A stretch of 64,000 bases of DNA from Rhinopithecus roxellana (Eukaryota > Chordata > Mammalia > Primates > Cercopithecidae): contig NC_044562.1 in NCBI RefSeq assembly GCF_007565055.1, positions 59,405,386-59,469,385 on the forward strand, in the 5' to 3' direction. A model generated the notes under the pieces. It did no database searches, had not been told where the DNA came from, and saw only the letters and a program-made list of their open reading frames with translations. Numbering within the stretch: position 1 is the stretch's first letter; each line of letters opens with the position of its first letter. Positions 58,543 to 64,000 of this stretch are shown here, piece by piece. Position numbers and translations under genes: made by a program.

Positions 58543-60110
58543 GGCACCTTTTTGAATTTATTTTTTTCTACAGTGAGCATTTATTTATTTTTAGGAAAAA
58601 AAGGCTTTAGAAATACTTTCCACCACTATCTGGGGTCTCGTTCTGAGTTGCAGTGAAGGTTCTCATGAGACATGGCATCATGTTTACAATTCACCATCCA
58701 GGCCATCTCCTAGGTGGCCGTGTTCTTTGAGAAAGCCCTGGAATGTGTGAAGACTTGGGGCGATTCCTTAGGTCTGGTGGCTGCTTCTAAGTGACCTGCC
58801 AGTCTTTCTCTTGACCCAGGGAAGCAGAACTGTTTTGCCCCCAAATATGCCCAGTGTCTTACTTCTGTTTTGAAACCTTAAGAGTTGCTGAGACTTGGGA
58901 GGAGCTGCTGGTTGGTTGGAGAGGTACCCATGGTTTTTTGTTGTTGTCTTAAGTTTAATTTTTATTTCTGGCACCCACGTTTGATCTCTGCATTATCCAA
59001 GAGCAGCCTCACCTGCTGAGCTCCTGCAGGTGCATGCTGGCCTCACACTTTCCCAACTCTACCTTAGGATGGGCTTCAGATCTCAAGAGTGTGCCCTCCA
59101 ATCTCCTGGGGCCCTTGTTTCCGTTCTTGGATACTGAACATCTCCAAGGACACGCAGGGATTGGCGATGCTAGGAATTATCTATTTTGGATAAAAAGTGG
59201 GTTTTTTTTTTTGCAGTCATTTGACCCTATGTTAGTCGTTTTTGTCCTGTTTTAAAACTTGTATCCACAGAGTTCCATGGCTGCCCTGCGAAACTGGTGC
59301 TCTCCTCCTTCGCTTAGTAAGAAAAATGACCTCTGCGTGCAAGTCTGTAATGATATGCACATTATTGCAGGGCATTTTACACCACTTGTCAGAAGCTAAT
59401 TTTAAAAGAAAAGTGTGATTCCTGGAAATCTTGCCAGAGTTTTCTTTCCTTTCTGCTTGGGAGAATATAGAAAAATCCCAGGCAGTCTAAATCCAGCCTG
59501 CGCCAGGTTTAGGTGGTGGGTGGGTTCCAGTCTCATCTTTGCAGTGAGTCTGAATAGATAGAAACAGCTCCTGAATACAGTTTAAAAGTGGATTTAAAAG
59601 AAAGGACTCTGTACCTTGAGAACACCTGGTGAAGGGTTCTCCATGCCCGTTTGAGGCCGGAGTGGCCTCAGCTCGCCTCCTTCCCTGTCCGCACACCCGG
59701 CGGGTTTGGAGTGCTCCCTGTGCCGTGTTTCTGTGAGTGTCCAGACCATTTGTCACTATCTGGGAAGAAGAGCTACTCTTCTCTTTTCATTATCTTAATG
59801 CTTGTGGTCTGCAGAAAAGCCGACTTCTGATCAGCACGAGTGGGTATAATGTGGTTGCTGAACAGAAGTAAACCCAAATTGCTAAGCCAGGGGCTCTTAG
59901 GCCAGAAACGGGCGTTTGCCGTATATCTCAGTAGGAGGCTATTTTGATTATTCTACAAAGGATCTGTGATTTTCTTTGGCAAATACAAATAATCTATGAC
60001 GAAGCTGAAAGTGTCCCCCTTTAAAAGTAGGAAGGACACATGCATTTCATTGTTTGGGGAGTTACTTCCTGCAGACTCCCAGCGTAAAGTATGTTGGCTG
60101 AAATGCACGC
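58543..60110. other. HDAC4: Unique intronic sequence upstream of the HDAC4 exon
   Basis: No transposon or tandem repeat was recognised in the last 1.5 kb before the exon. That absence fits the depletion of insertions often seen near constitutive exons. Confidence 0.45.
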
Positions 60111-60144
60111 AGTTTCTGAAGCCAATGCCTTCTCTCTTCTCCAG
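60111..60144 (+). promoter_or_regulatory. HDAC4: 3' splice site of the HDAC4 exon (branch candidate, pyrimidine tract, AG)
   Basis: A run rich in pyrimidines (CTTCTCTCTTCTCCAG) ends at the AG immediately before the exon. A plausible branch point is the A at 60119 in TTCTGAAG, about 26 bases upstream of the exon, inside the usual 18-40 base range. No other AG lies between that A and the acceptor except the one in GAAG directly after it. The branch point is inference; the acceptor is supported by the exon identification. Confidence 0.85.
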
Positions 60145-60216
60145 ATGGACTTTCTGGCCGAGACCAGCCAGTGGAGCTGCTGAATCCTGCCCGCGTGAAC
60201 CACATGCCCAGCACGG
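60145..60216 (+). CDS. HDAC4: HDAC4 coding exon (second coding exon, usually numbered exon 3)
   Basis: This exon encodes part of the N-terminus of histone deacetylase 4, a class IIa deacetylase that shuttles between nucleus and cytoplasm and represses MEF2-dependent transcription. Read from its third base, the exon gives GLSGRDQPVELLNPARV followed by NHMPST. That matches HDAC4 residues of about 9 to 31 as I know the protein, directly after its MSSQSHPD start. A pyrimidine-rich acceptor ending in CCAG precedes it and a GTAAGT donor follows. It opens with two bases that complete Asp8 and closes with one base that begins Val32, so both boundaries are phase 1. The 72-base length means skipping it removes 24 codons without a frameshift. 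The segment lies before the glutamine-rich coiled coil and the MEF2-binding region, so it holds no catalytic residues. Identification is from sequence recognition and is very secure; exon numbering depends on the transcript. Confidence 0.96.
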
Positions 60217-60222
60217 GTAAGT
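60217..60222 (+). promoter_or_regulatory. HDAC4: 5' splice site (donor) of the HDAC4 exon
   Basis: GTAAGT directly follows the last exon base, a perfect match to the consensus intronic half of a U2-type donor. The exon side ends ACGG, so the usual terminal G is present. A strong donor is consistent with constitutive inclusion. Confidence 0.93.
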
Positions 60223-60742
60223 CTGCCCACGCCTGCCCTGTCCGGCTGGCCCTGCGCTGAACCAGAGGTGTTCAAAGGCTCTGCCTTACTGGAGGAGTCC
60301 GGAGCAGGCGACGGGGGAGGTGTGGGTTATCAGGCTCACTGAATTTGGGTGCTCTTCCTGATGGTAAACGAGGCCATCCTTTTTGGAAATGAAATGGCTC
60401 CATGACATGTGAATGGTAGAGAAACGCTGATTTTTTGTGTTTTGTGTTTTTTGTTTTTTTTCCCTCTCTGGTGCTAAAGGATGTGTTCTTCCCAAAGGCA
60501 CCGACTGCTTGATCGAGGTGTAAGCCCTGGCCCTGATCCCCGTGAGGACCTGTAGGAAAGACCTCTGAGCTTGCAGTGGGCGGGGCTGGGTCCCACTGGC
60601 CATGCGACCATGGACAGGCCACACCTTGTCCATTGCCACCAGCTTTTGTTGGTTAAATGAGTCAGTGGCATCCTCTGTCTTCCAAGCACCTCTCAGCTCT
60701 TTAACAAAAAAAGTATCGGTAGTGATCAGAAATATTTCATTC
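60223..60742. other. HDAC4: Unique intronic sequence just downstream of the HDAC4 exon
   Basis: No transposon or gene was recognised. A short TTTTTGTTTTTT-type T-rich run is near 60432-60461. Confidence 0.4.
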
Positions 60743-60756
60743 CATAGGTAATGTTT

Positions 60757-61057
60757 ATTTATTTATTTATTTATGGATTTGTTTATTTGGAGATGGAGTC
60801 TCACTCTGTCGCCCCAGCGTAATTTCGGCTGACTACAGCCTTCACCTCCTGGGTTCAGGCGATTCTCCTGCCTCAGTCTCCCAAGTAGCTGGGATTACAG
60901 GCATGTGCCACCACACCTGGCTAATTTTGTATTTTTAGTAGAGACGGGGTTTCACCATGTTGGTGAGGCTGGTCTTGAACTCCGGACCTCAAGTGATCTG
61001 CCTGCCTCGGCCTCCCAAAGTGCTGGAGTTACAGGTGTGAGCCACTGCGCCTGACCT
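60757..61057 (-). mobile_element. AluS-type element, antisense
   Basis: A full antisense Alu runs from GAGATGGAGTCTCACTCTGT to GGTGTGAGCCACTGCGCCTG, with a TTTA-repeat tail complement at its left. The base pattern (GTTTCACCATGTTGGTGAGG) suggests AluS. Degraded flanking repeats CATAGGTAATGTTT (60743-60756) and CGTAGGTAACATTT (61058-61071) are visible. It lies 540 bases downstream of the exon. Confidence 0.95.
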
Positions 61058-61071
61058 CGTAGGTAACATTT

Positions 61072-62119
61072 TAAAGTACTCCAAGTCTGTAGGCCATGGA
61101 AACAGACTTTTCCCACTTTTCTTTGTCTGTAAGACCCCTGTTTCCATGTAGAATCCTCCAGGGTTTAAACTCCTTGTGAGGTTACCATTCTTCCCAGGCA
61201 TGCGGCCTCTCCGAGAATAAAACCCGAACTTCCTGAAGGCGTGGGCCTGAGGGAACCAGCGTTCCCTTCCACATGCGTCCTGCAGGGCAGCGTGGCTGGG
61301 CCTTGCAGGGACTGCGTCCTAAGGCCTGGGTCTCTGGTCTTGGCTCAGCTGCGCCTTTCTTGACAGTCAGCCTTTGCTGCCACCTGTGCCCTCTGGTGCC
61401 CTAGTTAGACCCACTCATCACCCCTGAAAGGAAGTTGAAGCCAGCTTGAAGCCAGGCCGAACATTTCTAAGAAGACATTTCCTTCTTTGCCTTGCAGTTC
61501 TCCCAGGTCGGCCAGGTTTTCTGTCATTTTCCAAACCCGGAGTTCTGGAGGTGTCTTGGCCCTGCTCCGAGAAGGCTCTCAGTGTCTGTGGGGTACGGTG
61601 CCCTGGCCTCTTGGGGGGTCCTCGGGGCACTCTTTTCTGTTTTTTACACCTTGATTTTACTCTACATTGTTACTGATCGAGCAGCTTATTTTTTACCCCC
61701 TCACACTGGAGCCTGGGGAAGTGGTAGGGAGTTTTAAATACCAGATGAAGATGCACAATTTTAAACTTTTGGCTTATGTCAACATTTCTGGCTTTCACTT
61801 TCTCTCAGGTTCACTTTGCCAGTATTGTTTTCGTGTCAACACTGAATCCTGTGGCTGGGGCATTTTTGAGACAACTTGCTTGTGCTTAACCAGACGTGGC
61901 ATGAGGTTAAGAGGATTTTCTGATAGCTTGATGGGCTGGGAAAAGGTGGTAAACATGCATAGTTTCCAAGTGAACCAAAAACAGTGGACTTCAAATTAAT
62001 TTTCTAGCTTGGGAAGCGCACATTGCCTGCTGAGACCTGCTGTGGGATCCCAGCCTGGTATGAGGACAGGCCAGGGCTTCAACCTCCCACAGAGGGCACC
62101 CGGGGCCCGCCTCTGCGGC
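61072..62119. other. HDAC4: Unique intronic sequence
   Basis: No recognisable gene or repeat was found. Confidence 0.35.
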
Positions 62120-62268
62120 CCGTTTGCGTGGGAGCTTAGGCGAGTTGCTGAATAGCTCAGTTTTGTTTTCTCATTAGCCGGGGATGACAATGCCTCTCTA
62201 CAGAGTTCTCATAAAGATGAAACATATGTGTCAGCTTTTTAGTAGTTCCTCAATAAATGTCATCTCAG
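62120..62268 (+). repeat. MIR SINE, sense
   Basis: CTCAGTTTTGTTTTCTCATT, GGGGATGACAATGCCTCTCT and TAGTTCCTCAATAAATGTCA match the MIR core and 3' end in order. Confidence 0.8.
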
Positions 62269-63269
62269 TGTCCCATTGACTAGTACTGAGGAATGTGTGT
62301 GATGTAGCCTTCACATCCCTGTTCAAGGCCTGGACCTCTCCTGCAGCCTGTCACCCTCATTCTCTTCCTTTGGGGGGAACCGCCGAACTTGAGAGGTGGC
62401 ATGTTGGGAAGGCTGCCCCGTGAAACTGACGCTGGCCATTTACCTCCCTCGCAACCAGGTTCCCATTGGTCTGAGTCAAAGAGAGTGCCGTGTCTCCTGG
62501 CATTTATTGCATATTCGTGCATGGGTTGGTGGGCATGGTGGGAGTGTTTGCAGAGTAATTTTAAATAACGTAGCAGCGATGCCCAGGAACAGTGGGCAGA
62601 GAAAGGATGCATGCGTGTGCAGCAGTCCTGTGTGACCTCCGTCACTGAGCCTGCACGGTGGCCTGTGCCTTAGAAGCTTCTCATGTGAAGCGTGTTCTTT
62701 CAAACTGTGTTTTGGTCATTTCAACTCACTGAAAAATACTACAAAGAAATATTCATCTCAGGTTAGGTGAGAACTTGAAAATTGATAGGAAAATGTCTTT
62801 AAAGCCACATTTTTATGATATGGGAGTGTAAACATTTTTAGGTATATTTTTATGTCAATCCCCAATTGCTGTTATACATTTCCTAATGATTGAATTTAGT
62901 CTTAACTATTCTTTTGACATTTTGACATTTGACGGTGTGGAAACAGACTGATACACACACACACGCATATCAGGAATGACGCCAGCATTCACCGTGAGAG
63001 CTTGTTCTCTTTGAACAGATGAGCGTGTACTAGGAGCAGGAAGGCCACCCGGCAGCCCTCCCCACTGTTGATCTGTCCCGTGTCCTGACTATTCCCTCGT
63101 GTGGATGCTGTTATGCCCAACACAGTCTTTTTCTGATTATGGTTCTTTTTCAATACACTTAGTCCTCGTAAATCCCCACTTCAAACAGAAAAGCATTATT
63201 CATACCATGTGTTCGTGTGCCAGCTTGAGATTTCAGAAACGTCAGGTGAGCGTGTCACGTGCTTTGGGA
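62269..63269. other. HDAC4: Unique intronic sequence
   Basis: A short ACACACACACAC run is near 62953-62964. Nothing else was recognised. Confidence 0.35.
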
Positions 63270-63560
63270 AAGTCTATACCAGTTGAGTATCTCTTACCTG
63301 AAATGCTTGGAAGCATTGGAAACAATGCTGAAACAATACTAAAAAACTTGGAAGTGTCTTGGATTTGGGGTTTTTTGTTTTTTGTTTTTTTTTTTTGGAT
63401 TTTGGAATATTTGCATTATACTTACTGGTTGAGCATCCTAAATCTAAAAATTCAAAATCAGAAATGATCCAGTGAGCATTGCCTTTGAGTGTCACCGAGA
63501 AAAGGTTTTGGATTTGGAGGCATTTTGGATTTTGGTTTTTGGGTCTGGGATATTGTCACC
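63270..63560. mobile_element. Tigger/MER2-like DNA transposon remnant
   Basis: CCAGTTGAGTATCTCTTACC near the left end and GCATTTTGGATTTTGGTTTT near the right end resemble the inverted termini of Tigger-class elements. Internal TTGGATTTTGGAATATTTGC and GTTGAGCATCCTAAATC are also typical. A poly-T stretch interrupts it at about 63383-63397. It is non-autonomous and dead; the subfamily was not assigned. Confidence 0.7.
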
Positions 63561-64000
63561 TGTATTGGAGGAGGAAAAAGCCAAAATGCCATTTGTCTTA
63601 GATCAGCTTTGATTTCTTCAACTTCCCTCATAACTTTTTATCTGTAGACTTTGCTCTTTCTTTTTTAAAATGTTTTAAAATTTTTAATTGTAAAGTAGCT
63701 CTATCATAAAAGAAAACACATAACCATTTGCCTGCCTCTCAGATGTAACAGACATGTTGTTAGTGTTATTCCACCTTTGCCTCCTATTTCTTTGCGTTTT
63801 AAGTAAGTGGACTGTCACAGTTGTGGCCATGGCTTTGCTCTTCCCCCTTCCTGACAGTTGTTGTCCGTTTGGTGAGGGGAACGGCCACCCTTGGAGGAGA
63901 CTTGACACAGAGGCAGATTCCAGGTGGAGACATGGTGGCAGGGTCGGGTGGGGGCGGGAGCTCGTGACCCCCGGTTCTTTGCCAGAGCTTTGTGTTTTCC
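63561..64000. other. HDAC4: Unique intronic sequence to the end of the window
   Basis: Nothing recognisable was found; the last 100 bases are GC-rich. Confidence 0.3.

Larger units (their letters stand above)
1..60144 (+). other. HDAC4: HDAC4 intron upstream of the exon (incomplete at its 5' end)
   Basis: Everything before the exon acceptor is inferred to be one very long HDAC4 intron, because no other HDAC4 exon could be recognised here. I looked for the short start-codon exon encoding MSSQSHPD and did not see it. The intron is made of unique sequence, transposon remnants and tandem arrays, listed separately. Unannotated alternative exons or promoters inside it cannot be excluded from sequence alone. 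Confidence 0.85.
60217..64000 (+). other. HDAC4: HDAC4 intron downstream of the exon (incomplete at its 3' end)
   Basis: This is the start of the following HDAC4 intron. It holds an antisense AluS, a MIR and a DNA transposon remnant. The next HDAC4 coding exon, which should begin by completing Val32 and continue DVATALPLQV, is not visible before the window ends. Confidence 0.85.

Noticed and set aside
1..64000. Known HDAC4 intronic microRNA genes
   Set aside because: Several microRNAs are annotated in HDAC4 introns, but I could not recognise any of their mature sequences in this window.

Overview
This window is primate, almost certainly human, nuclear DNA. It carries dimeric Alu elements of old (AluJ), middle (AluS) and young (AluY) type, ancient L1, L2 and MIR fragments, and GC-rich unique sequence with many minisatellites. 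I recognise one protein-coding piece: a 72-base exon at 60145-60216 on the + strand. Its translation (GLSGRDQPVELLNPARV... onward) is the N-terminal segment of histone deacetylase 4, HDAC4, a class IIa deacetylase encoded at 2q37.3. The window therefore reads in the direction of HDAC4 transcription. About 60.1 kb of a very long intron precedes this exon, and the first 3.8 kb of the next intron follows it. The preceding exon (with the start codon) and the following exon are not in the window.

Layout. 1-9.1 kb: mostly unique intron with MIR and L2 fragments and two tandem arrays (39/49-bp units at 5.2-5.5 kb; a TG/TGCA array at 6.7-7.5 kb). 9.1-11.9 kb: two antisense old L1 segments around a separate sense repeat. 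12.7-13.0 kb: a 21/22-bp minisatellite. 16.8-17.5 kb: an Alu monomer, an AluJ and a 39-base poly-T run. 17.7-20.3 kb: two minisatellites, including the largest array in the window (18-bp unit, about 1.3 kb). 20.3-36.9 kb: unique intron with L2, MIR and L1 fragments, an AluJ and a five-copy 34-bp array. 37-43 kb: antisense L1 with an Alu inside it, a 29-bp array of 16 copies with no internal variation, and another antisense L1. 44-53 kb: an AluJ, an AluY and L2/L1 remnants. 53.1-55.5 kb: an old sense L1 interrupted by a 257-bp pyrimidine-only-like tract. 55.5-64 kb: unique intron, the HDAC4 exon, an antisense AluS and a Tigger-like DNA transposon remnant.

No bacterial-type operon, CRISPR array, tRNA, rRNA or complete protein-coding gene is present. 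Nearly all long open frames lie on tandem repeats, where a unit length divisible by three, or stop-free repeat sequence, keeps several frames open. The most unusual content is the cluster of minisatellites, led by the 29-bp array at 39.8-40.3 kb. A second theme is a set of short CpG-dense patches in the intron, one of which carries AATAAA signals on both strands. Family assignments of old repeats come from recognition of consensus segments, and their boundaries are approximate.
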